Shown here: positions 37,998-50,234 of the stretch, one piece after another | Layout: each line of letters begins with the position of its first letter | Numbering within the stretch: the first letter of the stretch is position 1 | DNA from: Lithospermum erythrorhizon | Taxonomy: Eukaryota > Streptophyta > Magnoliopsida > Boraginales > Boraginaceae | Assembly: GCA_019722365.1 (NCBI GenBank) | Contig: JADFUC010001428.1 | Span: forward strand, 1 to 64,000 | Length of the DNA stretch: 64,000 nt | Direction of reading: 5' to 3' | Translations under genes and position numbers: made by a program | Notes under the pieces: model-generated | The model's input: only the letters and a program-made list of their open reading frames with translations | Databases searched by the model: none | What the model was told of the DNA's origin: nothing

Positions 37998-38289
37998 AAT
38001 GGAGCATGTCCAACATATTTTTTCCACACGATATAACTAACTCCATTCTTGTATCATTCCATTTTGAAGTTTAAATTTGATGTTTAAAATTTTAAAGATT
38101 GAAGATTAAATTGAAGATTATAAATTGACGTTATTAAATTGAAGATTATAGATTGACGTTGTTCTTTTTTTTACTATATTTTTGTAAATTTAGATTTATA
38201 TTGTAATTTTTCGCATTTGAATGAAAAGAATAATTGAAATAACTAGTTCCGTATAAGTATCATTTTGATATTATTCTGTTGCTCGCTTG
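37998..38289. other. Spacer right of hAT B
   Basis: AT-rich. At about 38105-38160 there is a short tandem duplication of a unit of about 29 bp containing 'attaaattgaagattata'. No gene. Confidence 0.5.
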
Positions 38290-40331
38290 AGTGTTGCAAA
38301 GGGGTAAGAATAAAAATTTGTAGTCAGGACAGAGTAATATCGGTCAGTGATAATATAAATTTGAGGGTAGAAATAAAATACATGTTCGAGTTGTGTAATT
38401 AAACCGAGAAGAGAAATAAAACCGCATACCAAACGGGACTTAACATCATCCCATAAATATCTCCCACCTACCCCAATCCACTATTCATCATCATCCAAAA
38501 CTCACTCAACCCCTTCCCCTTTGGCCTTTTTAACCATCCCCTTCCCCCTTCCCTTGATTTTTTTTTATTTTTCTTGGAAATCTTGTTGAATCTAGCTCCA
38601 TAATCTTGTTCCCCATCTCTTGATTATCAAAGGTATGATTTTTAATCTTCAAATCTCATTATTTTGAGCTATAGTTGACTATTATAACTTGAGTTGACTT
38701 TTGGAGTTTGCATTTTATAATTCAAGAGCAAAAAGATTACTCCAAGATGGGACATGGGTTAGAAGTTATAATAATTGATTTGTTGAAATGTGTTGAATGT
38801 TGTTAGTTGACTTTTATTTTGACTATTTCCAAATCACCTTTAAATTGTAAAAGTATATTATTGAATCTTAATATAGTTATTTTGGAGTAAAAGTTTTGAT
38901 TTTATATTGTTGGAAGAGATTATGTTGAAATGGGTTTGTGTAAATTGAGTAGTATTTGAGTTTTTGGAATAAAGGTGGTTATAAATGGGGAAATTGATTT
39001 TTGGGTTGATTAGAAATTATTTAAAGTGTTAGTGTAAGGAATGACATATGGGAAGGCGGGTGGTTGAATTTTGTTGTTTTATTAGTTGTTTTAACACGCT
39101 TAGTAATCGTTCCACCTAAAGTTGACATATTGGTAACTTAAATCGTAGAAAGGGTTAGAAAGTTGAACTAAAATGTGTTAAAGGTTAAATTAAAACTTTA
39201 AGTTGAGTAGTTGTTAACCTAAGCCTCTAAATGGAGTTAATATGGTAGTAAGTAGTAATCGTACTTCGGTGTTTTTGTTGCAAAGGGAGCAAAAGGGAAA
39301 AGACACTCGATTAATTAGGCAAGGCGCCTTATTATTACAGCCAAGGTAAGTATTTATTCACGGTGTAGATTAGATTACTTTTTCAAGGAATGTGTTGAAC
39401 TTGTGATAATTAGAGTATGTTTATGATATATTTTTGTGTCGATTGTTTGAGTATGATTGGTCAAGCCGAGTAGTCAATGGAAGCGTGGTGTTTTGTGACT
39501 TATAGGCATTTTATATTTATAAGGAGTTGAATTAGATGAGTTGTTTCCGGGCTCTTTTTTGTCATTTTGGGCTTTAGGGTGTTTTGTTGGTTGGAGTGGC
39601 ATGAACAGTCATAGAATGTTGACAGATAACAGTTGTACTATCCGTAGTGCCTCAGACTCGCATGAGGTGTTGTATTTGCTTCTGCACTGCTACGAGTGTG
39701 TTGTTTAGCGAGCGCCAACGGGCATAAGTTCTCCCCTGTGCCGAGGTTGATTATAAGGAGCATTAGTCATGGAACCGATTTATGTCGAGTTGATCAAGTT
39801 GTTTAGTCATGGGTCAGTACTGTGTTGCTGGCGTGAAAGGCGGGAGTTGGATGGTCTAGTTGTTTAGACGTGATGTTTTACATTATTGGTATATAAAGTA
39901 GAGTGATGGACTTAATTGGGTATTGTTGTCGCTATTTTCTTGAAATGCATGATTATCATTGTTGGATGTTCTTTATTAGAACGCTGCATGTTTAGCTCTG
40001 ACGGGCCTATGAATTTATGATCATATAATGTCGGTTTCGATATACTTTATGATGCAAGCATGATAATGATATATTCTTTGCTATGGCCTCGAGTTGTATA
40101 GTATTCCTCGCAATACCTATCAAATTATAATTTAATTATCTTATATTATGCTACTGCAAGGCTACAATTTCCACTCAGATAAGTATTCACTAAGCTTCTC
40201 AAGCAAATTTACACCCTTATTCGCTATGGGCGGCATTTTATTTGTGCCAGTTGATAGGTGTTGCTTCGCCGTTCCCGGATTTGTAGCGAGTGATCAGGCC
40301 TTAGTGCTTCAGTGAGCGACGGGGCGGCGCA
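38290..40331 (+). mobile_element. Long LTR copy L4, plus strand, partial
   Basis: The 5' part matches L3 ('accaaacgggacttaa', pyrimidine-rich leader, 'gagttgacttttgga'). It has the donor-like 'aaggtaagtatttat' near 39343 and the block 'atgggcggcattttatttg' near 40225, shared with L2. It is cut at 40331 by the start of L5, so L5 probably inserted into it or next to it. Confidence 0.55.
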
Positions 40332-43300
40332 TGTAATAACCTTCGTCTGCATTAATATTGAAATAGTATACTAGTTGCTACCGGTGGAGATTTCAGTAGA
40401 AATCCAAAATTTCGGTTTAGTTGAAAATACAACGAATCGGTCGGTTCGTAGTATATTTCTCAAGTTTTTGAGAATTTTAAAGTCAGAATCGAATGGAAAT
40501 GATATTATTTGGGTGGTAATATAATTTGGAGTGTAGAATGCTTGAAAGTCAAGTTGTCGAGATATTAAAAACGAGAGGCATCGATCGAATTAAACGCTCA
40601 AGTTTCCACCTGTTGACTATTACAACCCACTTACTTAATAAATCAAATAAGCGCCCAAAACACAACCCATCTTCTTCCCTTCCTTCTCGGCCGCGAGAGA
40701 CGCGAGCTCCCCTTCTCCCCTTTTTTTTTCCTTTGATTTCTTTCCATCTTGCGAGCTTTGGACCTCAATTTTTTGGAGCTTCCTCATCGTCTCTACGCTT
40801 CAAGGTAAAAAGGTCCCATCTTGTTGAATATTTTGGGAGACGCCCGAAGCTGACTTTTTTTTTCATGGACTTTTTGTATTTCAATTTTATTGCTCCAATC
40901 GATTCTTTCGGGTTCAAAATAGTTATTCTTGAGTTGAAATTATGGTTTGATGTGGGAATTTTGACGCTTTAGGCCGTTGACTTTTGGAATTTGGGTTGAC
41001 TTCGGGTTTTACGGTAGATATTATTGAATATAATTATTGTTTGTGCTAGATTATAATATAAGAGTCGATGATAATCAATATTCGGGATAGAGTGTTGTTA
41101 TAGTTGAGTTGACTCGAGTTGATTTTGGGTTGACTTTTCTAAATGTTGTCAGAGTATAAATATGTTATCGACCTTTATCGTGATTGTTTTGGAGGTGAAA
41201 TTATGAATTATAAGTTGTCGGAGGAACGTATGTTGAAATTAGTTTTATTTGATTTTGAGTAAGAAACGGCTTTGGGATTGAGGTTGGTAGAAATGGGTTT
41301 GACTTCGTCGAAATGGCAAATGATATAATTATGTTTTTGGACTTTTATTATGTTTGTTAATTTGTAACTAAAATGGGTTTAAAATGTCAATTTAATTAAG
41401 ATAAGGATTAAAGTTTGTCATGAGTAGTAATTGTAATTTCCGGGTGTTTGATTAGACGGAACGGGAAAGGCACTGATCGACAGACGAGACGCTTTCTTAT
41501 TGCTGGGAATCAAGTAGTACTTATCTCATGGGCTATATTACGCATTTCATTTTAAATTATGTGAAACATGTCATCAGGTATGATTATGTCGTAATAGTGT
41601 ACATGCCATTGTTCTATGATTATGTGTGATTCATTTGTGTGAGCCATGATATGATTAAGTGATTGTATTTCTCGTGGCGCTAAGATTGTAGATGGAGGTA
41701 AAGAATAGTCAACCCTCAACTTACGCTTTTTGTGTTTCAGGCCTGTCGCATTTCTCGATTTCCGTATCTTGTCGGCATTTATTTCTCGGCCTTGTCGGCA
41801 TTTCTCGATTTATATTTGTTCGGCACTTTGTATTTCTATGGCCTTGTCGGCAGCCATTGATTTATGATCGGTGATGTCTTAAATTGTGCTTTGATATCGT
41901 TTTTGGGAGGTATCGTTAGATTATGGGTGACTTTGAGGTGACTGAAAGCTAGGATATGACCCTATAGTTGGGATGATTAGGGCTTAGGTGACTCCTCCTT
42001 CCTTGTAGGATAGCGTGATCGCTGCCTTATACTGCATAAGCAAATAGATTCATTATCACTTACAGGTATCAAGTTTCAAGGCTGCCTTATACTGCATAAG
42101 TACAAATGAGATCTATTATCACTTTGCTATGTGCATTGTCGGTGTTGGCCTTATACTGCATAAGTACAAAGGAGATCTATTATCACTTTGCTATGTGTAT
42201 TGTCGGTGTTGCCCTTTATACTGTATAAGTGCAACAGGAGATCTATTATCACTTGCTATGTGTATCGTTTGCTTGGCCTTATCATATAAGTGCAAGTAGG
42301 AGATCTATTATCACTTTGTTGTGTGCATTGTTGGTGTTGGCCTTAGACTACTGGGAGATAAGAGCAAAGGTTTATTAGCGATTGGTTCATTCCTCAGTAG
42401 ACAGAGTAAGCATATGCCCATTAGAGGTCAGTATAGTTAATGGAGATACGGTAGATAATGGGTCAATATCAGAGTTATAGTCGTTGTTGAGTGTCTGCGG
42501 ATTTTATTCGGGTGATGTGCCTTATCGAGACTTTGTATTATATCTTGACATGTTGTTTAAAGTTCTATGGTGTTGTATAACTGCTTTATGACTCGCTTAT
42601 TGCTGCGAAATTGTGCCGATTATACTAGACGTCGCTTGATGAAATTGTCGAATTAGGTTTCGTTGATTATTGATAATATGATCTCATTTTTCTTTGTGAA
42701 TCCTAGGTTGGTATTAATCGTTATACATCCTTTAAGGTTAAAAGTTGTGTTGGTTAATGGTTGAGATAACTTTGAATGAGGGCATTAATAAAATTATAAA
42801 CCCATAAGCTTATGCTAATCTATAGATGGTGTTGATGATTTTGTATATAGTGGAAAGTTGATTCCAACGTGTTAGTATAGGTTATGATCTAACCACGACG
42901 TTGATACCATTGCGTGAATAAGTTCCGTAGACTAAAATGAATATTTTGTGAGATAATTCGCATTCTAAGTTATCTTGATTTAAAGATATACGTTGCTCCT
43001 CGCCTGTATTAAAGTAATGAAACGATTTGGAGGTTCTTATGATAAACATTTAGACGTCATAGGAGGTGTACGACTATAATTGGGAGTAGAATTTTAAGAT
43101 GAACTAAAGATAAGCGGCCGAAGCTGCTATGATGCTCGACTTACGCCGAGATATATGTTTGACTTCATGTTTGTTCGAAAGGTATATTATGTCAGTATTA
43201 GCTATACTGTAAAGATAAATAAATAGAGAGATATCTCCTGTGATTACAAGGTGTACCGTGAGTGTTGTTGACGGGTGTGGATTTGTTTGCTGGGTCGGAA

Positions 43301-43836
43301 AGCTATTAAGAAAGATTTATTCATTTAGTAGAACATATAAAATATAACTCTTGAGGTGGATAATGTTTAAACAGGTAAGGGTCTTAATTATCCTTGTTTG
43401 TATGAGTGGTAGGTTAACTTCATGATATTTGTATTCACTCAAATTTTTTAGCCGACTCCTATTTCCCTATGGGCGGCGCTTTATGCCCAGGGTTGTCATG
43501 GACGCATCGAGATGCATCGCCGAGTAGTCAAAGGATTCAAGGAGGTGGCAATGGTGGCTTCAAGACCTCGATACTATACTTTTATCTTCTTTGGAGTTTT
43601 TGTTAAAATGCACAATATTGTTGTCTCGAAGTCAGAAACCCATTTGCTTCATGTTGTATTTATATTATTACTTTTTGTTGTAGCGTTGTTGTCTACCCGA
43701 TGGACGAAGTTGTATTATTTTTTATTATCACAAGCAAATGAAGTCATTTTTATCATTATCCATCGTTGGTGACTCGCTTATTCAAAGCTGATGACGGTCC
43801 TAACCTCGTGGAGTGGCCGACTCAAGGAATGTTATA
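40332..43836 (+). mobile_element. Long LTR copy L5 (about 3.5 kb)
   Basis: It begins TGTAATAACC at 40332 and ends in 'gaatgttata' at 43836 (family consensus GTTACA). Like the other copies it has a pyrimidine-rich stretch ('cttctcggccgcgaga'), 'gttgacttttggaatttgg', 'gtagtacttatctcatggg' near 41513 (matching L2 on the opposite strand near 3890) and 'gccgactcctatttcccta' near 43451. A 148-codon ORF at 40526 lies inside the LTR and shows no protein-family features. Confidence 0.6.
41995..42350 (+). repeat. Tandem repeat inside L5, unit about 65-70 bp
   Basis: Five copies containing 'gccttatactgcataagt', 'gagatctattatcacttt' and 'gctatgtgtattgtcggtg'. Lengths differ by small indels. Confidence 0.88.
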
Positions 43837-45898
43837 ATTTTGAATGAGCCTCTACGTTGTATTTTCTTGGCCGCCTTGTGTGGTTATGTGCCTGTTTCAA
43901 AGTTAAAAGTGTGTTTGTTGTGTGAGCCATTCTCTCGGTTTTGAGTTTATTTCTTCCGAATCCGCTTGAACTGCTGAGACGCCTACTAGAAGATTTCGCT
44001 GACTAATGACGGTGGTCTTGCATTTACACTACTTTGAATTTTGTGTTCTTGTGGTGTTAATTGATTGAGATGTGTTATACTATGAGATATGTGAACTGAT
44101 TTGGTTAATATGGCGTACGTTGAGCTATATGTATATGTTGAGATAGGTAATCAAGTATAATATGAGACTGCATCACGGGTCAAGTTATATATATATGAGG
44201 GGTTATATCAGAACAATACATGTAATGGTTTAGAATATGATACATGATATCGAAAAATATTATGAGATATTTGGGTGAATTATATAGATATTGGGAGGTG
44301 TCTTAGTTGATGTGGTGGTAGAGTGATAATGAGACTTATATGGGAGGTAAAATTAAGGATGAAGTCATGATAATTAACACATACGATATACTTCGAGGTT
44401 GAATTAAAGAATATCAATGGGCTTATAAGTAGGGTTACCGTTAAATAAGATGTGTGATTATAAGAAATGTGAAACGTATGTTTGATCGAAATGGAAGTAA
44501 GTCGTGGTGGATACAAATTGAGGTTTCTAATAAGAAAAAGAAGTTTTGAGTTCATCCGCTAGTAATGCTTAAGTAAAGAGTTCGTGCTGAGTGGAGTTTA
44601 TCTTTGTGATAAGTAATGCATTATTCTGAGGATGTAAGTCTGGTTGAAACCTTTGGAGACGAGATGTGATGAATATGTTTGAGAATTACGGAGACGTATT
44701 TATATCGAAGTTATTAAAAGGATTCCTAGTGTGGAATTTGAAGTTGTTGATGCTCGTGCAATCGGGTGAACTTATGGGTATTAAAGGTTAGTTGAGGAAG
44801 ATTTTGGTGACATACTTATGGGCTAGTATTTGATCGTGGTGTAAGATGTGATCTTAAAACAATAAAGATTTAGTCTTGTATACTGGAGTAATCAGATGTA
44901 ATATTTCGTGAAATTAATAGATAATACTGCTAGTTCGTCATGAATATGGACGGTAGATGTAGAAGAATAAGTCAGTTGTAATAAGATGAAAATGGAAGTT
45001 TAATTTCGGTGAATGATAAAGAGGTTGAGATTGGGTTGAAGTGGAAATTTCTTTGAAAAATGTGTAAAGTTGATCGGGCGATTCCGGAATGAAATCATAA
45101 GTCATTAGAGGGATTGAAATATGTTTGTATATCTAGAATATTTTGGAGGAAAAGTGTTAGTGGAATTTGAGTTAGCAAGGTATTAATAAGTAAATTAAGA
45201 CTTGACAAGATTGCAAGGGCATTAATGTGCATGGTGGAATAATTAGGTGATGAGTTGATAATGTATCTAGTAATTTGGGGAGAGAATTTGTTAACAAAAC
45301 GCGCGATAGAGGATTGATCTAGCTACATTAGTCGTGATGAGACCTTGGGTAATTACTACATTCGAATGTCAAGACAATCAGTAACGCATAATTTGGTGAG
45401 TTGGGTTGATAAGGGAATTTGCTTTTCATGAATGAACTTAATCGTTGATAATGGGGTATTATGATGACACGAATTATGAGTGGACAATATCGGTATCGGT
45501 GATATGAATTTTAATTTTGAGTGGTATTATGGAGGTAACTGAGGGTGTTTATAACACTAAGATTGATAATGATACTAACAAGCAGAGCAATGCAGATTAC
45601 AGAGATGACAAGCTTGTTTTTTTATTGTAGTTCGATTATTTTGTTGTTATTTCGAGATTTCAAACCGATGTCATGGATATTTTGTACTTGATAGATGGTT
45701 ATATCAAGGTGCTGCTATGGTTAGAAATACCATGATGGATCATTTTTCTTAAACCGCTTCCGTTTTATGTATCTTGTTTTATTGGTTTACTTAAGGACAA
45801 GAGGGTCTTCTAAAATTGAGTCATCCATCGACATGGGTGACTCGTGTCCGCACTTGGATGATTCTAACCTAGGGTACGAATCTGGGTGAGTCGCTACA
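43837..45898 (+). mobile_element. 3' part of a further long LTR copy (L6 or the remainder of L4)
   Basis: The right end 'gattctaacct...gagtcgctaca' at 45898 matches the family's 3' end (L3: 'gatcttaacct...gtcgttaca'). The left part has no clear start. No coding domains can be seen in the 2 kb, which is rich in G and T on the plus strand. Confidence 0.45.
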
Positions 45899-46024
45899 AT
45901 AATATATAATAATAATAATAAAGTATTTTTATTGAAATTTACGTCTCATTTTATTTTTATTATTTGTAATTTATATTTAAGTAATAATTTAAATATTAAT
46001 AAATGTAAAAGTAAAAATATAGTA

Positions 46025-46235
46025 CTTGCTCCGGCCTCAAAAATAAAAATGATTGTTTAGATAAAAATACTTTATTAAGGGATTGTGAAAAACTACATTG
46101 AGATTGTAAAAATCTATATTGGAAATGTAAAAACTACATTGAAATTATAAAAAAGTATATTGAAATTGTAAACAATCAACTATTGTGAAAAAGTATATCT
46201 TTTCTAGACAATTATCTATTTTGAAACGGAGGGAG
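46025..46235. mobile_element. Stowaway-like MITE (211 bp)
   Basis: Ends CTTGCTCCGGCCTCAAAAA and TTTTGAAACGGAGGGAG are imperfect inverted repeats of the plant Stowaway type, flanked by TA on both sides. The inside has repeated 'ttgaaattgtaaa' words and no ORF. Confidence 0.85.
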
Positions 46236-46650
46236 TATTTGAATGAAAGGATTTATATTTTTTTTCTACAAAGATATTTTGATGTATCTGGTCATCACAG
46301 TCAAATCGTAACAAATATCATTTCCAGGATCTACGCACGTACTCAAATGCATTTGTGACGCCATTGACCAAAAGCGTGGAAAAAACTTTTTGCTACGCCT
46401 GCGGGCGTCACAAAAGCTTTTGCCACGGCCATATCTACGACGCCCCAAAAAACATAATAACACCGTCATAAAAGACTTTTTGCCACATATTCCGACCTTT
46501 TGCCACTAATTGTCGGAATTGCAACAATCGCTTTTTCATATACTTAAAAAACGGACGCTACTAGACATACATCGAATAACGCCAAATTCATGTTTTGATA
46601 TTTAATATCTAGATTCTTAATTATCTTAAGTAGAAGTAATTATAAGCTCT
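46236..46650. other. Unassigned spacer
   Basis: AT-rich with a few C-rich words ('ttttgccacg' repeated three times between 46388 and 46505). No gene recognised. Confidence 0.45.
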
Positions 46651-47014
46651 TATTCCCATCTTTTTCTTTTTCCAATTCGATCCTTCATCTCTCATATCCT
46701 TTTTTTTTCCATAGAAATATACGAAGTGAGACACACAATACACATTTTACTCTTCATATTATTTTTTTCTTCTTCTGATGAATTTGAGTCTACTCATTAA
46801 TATTCTTATCATTCAAAGTAATTTCCAATAAACACTATTCCCATCTTTTTCTTTTTCCAATTCGATCCTTCATTTCTCACATCCTTTTTTTCCATAGAAA
46901 CAAGAAGTTTTATATCAATATTTTACTCTTCATATTATTTTTTTTCTTCTTCTGATGAATTTGAGTCTACTCATTAATATTCTTATCATTCAAAGTAATT
47001 TCCAATAAACACTA
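46651..47014. repeat. Tandem duplication, unit about 185 bp
   Basis: Copy 1 (46651-46835) and copy 2 (46836-47014) share 'tattcccatctttttcttt', 'ttactcttcatattattt' and 'gatgaatttgagtctactc' in order. They differ mainly by a short internal deletion. Confidence 0.9.
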
Positions 47015-47039
47015 GTACCAAACATATATACTAAAAAAT

Positions 47040-47702
47040 TGTCATAGTCAAGTCCATTTTTTGGCTCGGTGGCGTCGCATCGAGGGCATCGAGACCTCGG
47101 GTCTCGGCGGGGTCCTCGGCGCACCGTAAGAGGGCCTTCGCTTGACCTCGCTCGAGCTCACTGAGCCGATCGAGGCTCATCGAGACCCCCCGTCTCGACG
47201 GGTCTCACGGACGCGAAGCTAGCCGCTAAAATTGGTATGTTTTGACTCTAATTATTTCTAATTTGAGTCTAACTAGATATATCTCTTTAGCCTTTGTGAA
47301 AATTTTGTTTGCCTATAAATATAGGATGTTTCTATATGTTTTATTATCACACAAATACATAAAAATACCAGAATTCATCCTAGAATAATATTAGGTCTTT
47401 AATATTATTGAAGAACATAGTTTTTGTTCTTGAAGAACTTAGAGAGTTTATCTTTGTTCTTGATAGGCTTTGTGGTTGAGATTTTCGGTGTATAAGAAAA
47501 TACTCAACATAGATTATAACTAGTGGTAGGGCTTGTAACGATCTTCTGGTTTATTAGTGGATTCTGCAGTTGTGCTAGTCAGACGACCTTTCACATCGGT
47601 GGGAACCTCAGATACCCTTGTGTCTCATGATCACACTTGGGCCTCTGCTGCTTTTATTGGATTGCTTGAAACCCGAAGGGATTTAGGGTCTTAAATCCAA
47701 CA
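47040..47702 (+). repeat. Left LTR of Copia 2
   Basis: Contains a probable core promoter, 'cctataaatatagga', near 47313. Its first half is unusually GC- and CpG-rich for this window. Confidence 0.8.
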
Positions 47703-47745
47703 ATTGGTAATGAGTCATCGTAGCTGCTGCGAAGTTTAAGAATCA

Positions 47746-48200
47746 ATGGCTGGTCAAGGAATTGTGACAATACGCCGTAGAAATTCATGAACCGATTTTC
47801 CACATCGGAAGACGCGGTATAAGATTATCTGCATTTTGAAAGAAGTTTCGAACAAACCACTGCGAGAAGCCCGAGAAGATGGATGAGGATGAATGATGGA
47901 ATTGAATGCATAAGTCTTCGGGGCAGATCGCATCTTGTTTGGCTGCGAACGTTGTCGCTAACGTGCTAAGGCGAGACCACCGCTGTGCGGGCCGAATGGC
48001 TTTATGCGATCCGTATTTCGAGAAACCTTCAAGAAATAATAAGGTACTTCTCATGAAAAACCGTTTCACCTTAAGATGTCGAAGCACCTATTAGCGAGAC
48101 ACCTTAATGATTTCAATAGCATTATTAATCAACCGCCGACTCGAGATGCATGTTTCATTTACGAGATGCAAGGCCCGATTTTGTTGGCTTGCTAATTCTA
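47746..48200 (+). pseudogene. Copia gag, broken (Copia 2)
   Basis: After ATG at 47746, pieces in several frames match the Copia-type gag polyprotein: KPEKMDED-WN, QIASCLAANVVANVL, then EKPSRNNKVLLMKNRFTLR and HLNDFNSIINQ. Stops and frameshifts interrupt it. It would form the retrotransposon's capsid shell. Confidence 0.75.
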
Positions 48201-49579
48201 AAGTCGGTTTCACGAGGGCGAAGTGTTAGTAATTTCTGTGTACTAACAAGGTTGAACTTAAGGTGGTTGTAGAGCCGATCCTTTCTGAGGAGGCACGCAG
48301 TTTCATGTAAGTGAAGTGCTAAGGGTTCTCGTGATTAACCTGTAGTGAAGAGGAAGAACAGAGATGAGGTTTTGGAAGAAGGAGATCACGAGTAGAGGTG
48401 AAGTAATTTTGATCTGTGTGTCAAGTTGTGGCAAACGGGTCACATGAAGAGGCAATCGCAAAGCTAACGGTGATGCTCATGTCAAGGAGCGATTATTCTC
48501 ACGCTTTGGTTTTATCTGAACGCTCGTTGATTCCCGGATACTAGATTCGAGCTTCTTTTCATACTGCATGACGTATGAATGGTGAATTATGCTTCGATTT
48601 ATGGACTGCTTCATCTTGGCCATGGTGAACAGCTTGGATGTCAGAGGTACGGGAGATGTGGAATCAGTTGTCAATGATTCTTTTCCGGAAACTGACAAGG
48701 CGAGGTATGTTCCAAATTAGGGAAGAGTTTAATTTCGTGAATCACTGACGGCGATGGTTATCGAACTACTTTCAAGATGGTAAATCGAAGGTTGTTCGGG
48801 AGCAAATGGTAATAGCAAAAAAGCGGCGTAAGTCGCACTTATACTTGACCGATTTGCTCGTAAGAGGTTGAAGAGGATCTCGAAGCAGAGAAAAGCAAAG
48901 TAGATTCATACGGGAGTTTCTACGAAGATAGAAAGGATTGTCATGGTGAAATTCCTGCTCGATGCGCTGGTATGGCTTCTAGATTTCGAGGAGCTGTGTA
49001 AACGAAGATGCATCAAGGTCGAAAGATACCCCAACCGATGTGAATGTAATACTGCTTGGGCGACGCAGTTCGGTGTCAAGGAACTCGGGGAGCGATGCAA
49101 CCGGTTCCGTGTTGCATGAATCATCTCGGAAGTTAGCGAAATGTGGTTTCAAAGTCAGCGCAGAGGTATTCCCAACCCTTGATTCTTGCTAATCGTTGAA
49201 AGGTGCTCGATCAAACACGAGGGTCACCTAATTAGATCAAGTGAAAGCTGCCGACGCAAGTAAATGGAAGTAGAAGAGAGAAATCTAATACGACCAATCA
49301 AACTTGGAGGTTTTCCAAGGTGCTCGGTCAAGATCATGAAGATCAAGAAGGCAAAAGTGCAGTATGGTGATTGTCCAATGAGGGAAAAACTAACGGGTAG
49401 AAGTAGTAATATTATAGATTCTCTTCGGTAGTCAAGTCAGGTCATTCGTGGATGTTCTCGGGATTGAAAGAAGATACTGAAGTTGGGATCAGCTTCAGTG
49501 GGAGTTCGTGGATGATGAACTCGGGAAGGTCAAGTAACGGTGTCAAGACGGATCCAAAAAATGTCTTCAAATGGGAGAT
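48201..49579. other. Internal region of Copia 2 without recognisable pol
   Basis: The sequence is fairly GC-rich and reads as decayed coding DNA, but I could not identify protease, integrase or reverse transcriptase. Open frames on the minus strand here are chance frames. Confidence 0.5.
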
Positions 49580-50234
49580 TGTTGAAGTTGAAGTCCATTT
49601 TTTGGCTCGTGAAGGTCGGTATCGGTAGGCATCGAGACCTCGGGTCTCGGCGGGGTCCTCATGCACCGTAAGCAGGGCCTCGCTGGGACTGCTCGACATC
49701 GAGAGTCGATCGGAAGGCTCATCGAGACCCCCCTGCCTCACGGGTCTCATGGACGGGGTTAAAGGCGTAAAATTGAGGCGGTTTGACTTAATTTCCTACC
49801 TGAAGTCTAACTAGGATATATTTCAAATTTCAGAGGCTTTTGTTTGCCTATAAATATAGGATGTTTTTAAGTGAGTTTTCATTATCACACAACATATTAG
49901 AATAGAGAAAATTCATCCTAGAATAATATTAGGTCTTTGGCTATCAAGAACATAGTTTTTGTTCTTGAAGAACTGAGAGTTTATCTTTGTTCTTGATAGG
50001 CTTTGTGGTTGCATTTTTGGCATATAAGAAAATACCAACATAGATTATAGCTAGTAGTAGGCTTCAGAATTCATCTTCTCTCGTTTATTAGCGATTCTCG
50101 CACACAATGCGACGCATCTTCTACATCGGTGGGAACTCGTATAAAATTCTTGTGTCTCGTTTATTTCCACACTTAAATTGTCAAGCTTTTATTTATCATT
50201 AAACTCCTGAAGGATTTAGGTCTTAAATCCCAAA
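49580..50234 (+). repeat. Right LTR of Copia 2
   Basis: Aligns with the left LTR and diverges by many substitutions and small indels in the GC-rich part. The 3' end is uncertain by a few bases. Confidence 0.78.

Larger units (their letters stand above)
47040..50234 (+). mobile_element. Copia-type LTR retrotransposon 2, internally deleted (3.2 kb)
   Basis: LTRs of about 660 bp (47040-47702 and 49580 to about 50234) share 'gtccattttttggctcg', 'gcatcgagacctcgggtctc', 'tttgcctataaatatagga' and 'gaatttagggtctta'-type words. The TG start of the right LTR follows the purine tract 'caaatgggaga'. The left LTR ends AATCCAACA. The internal region is only about 1.9 kb and holds gag; the pol domains are not recognisable. 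The target duplication is unclear. Confidence 0.85.

Noticed and set aside
40526..40972. 148-codon plus-strand ORF with a basic N-terminus
   Set aside because: It sits inside long LTR copy L5 over its pyrimidine-rich stretch, shows no family motif and is not kept in the other LTR copies.
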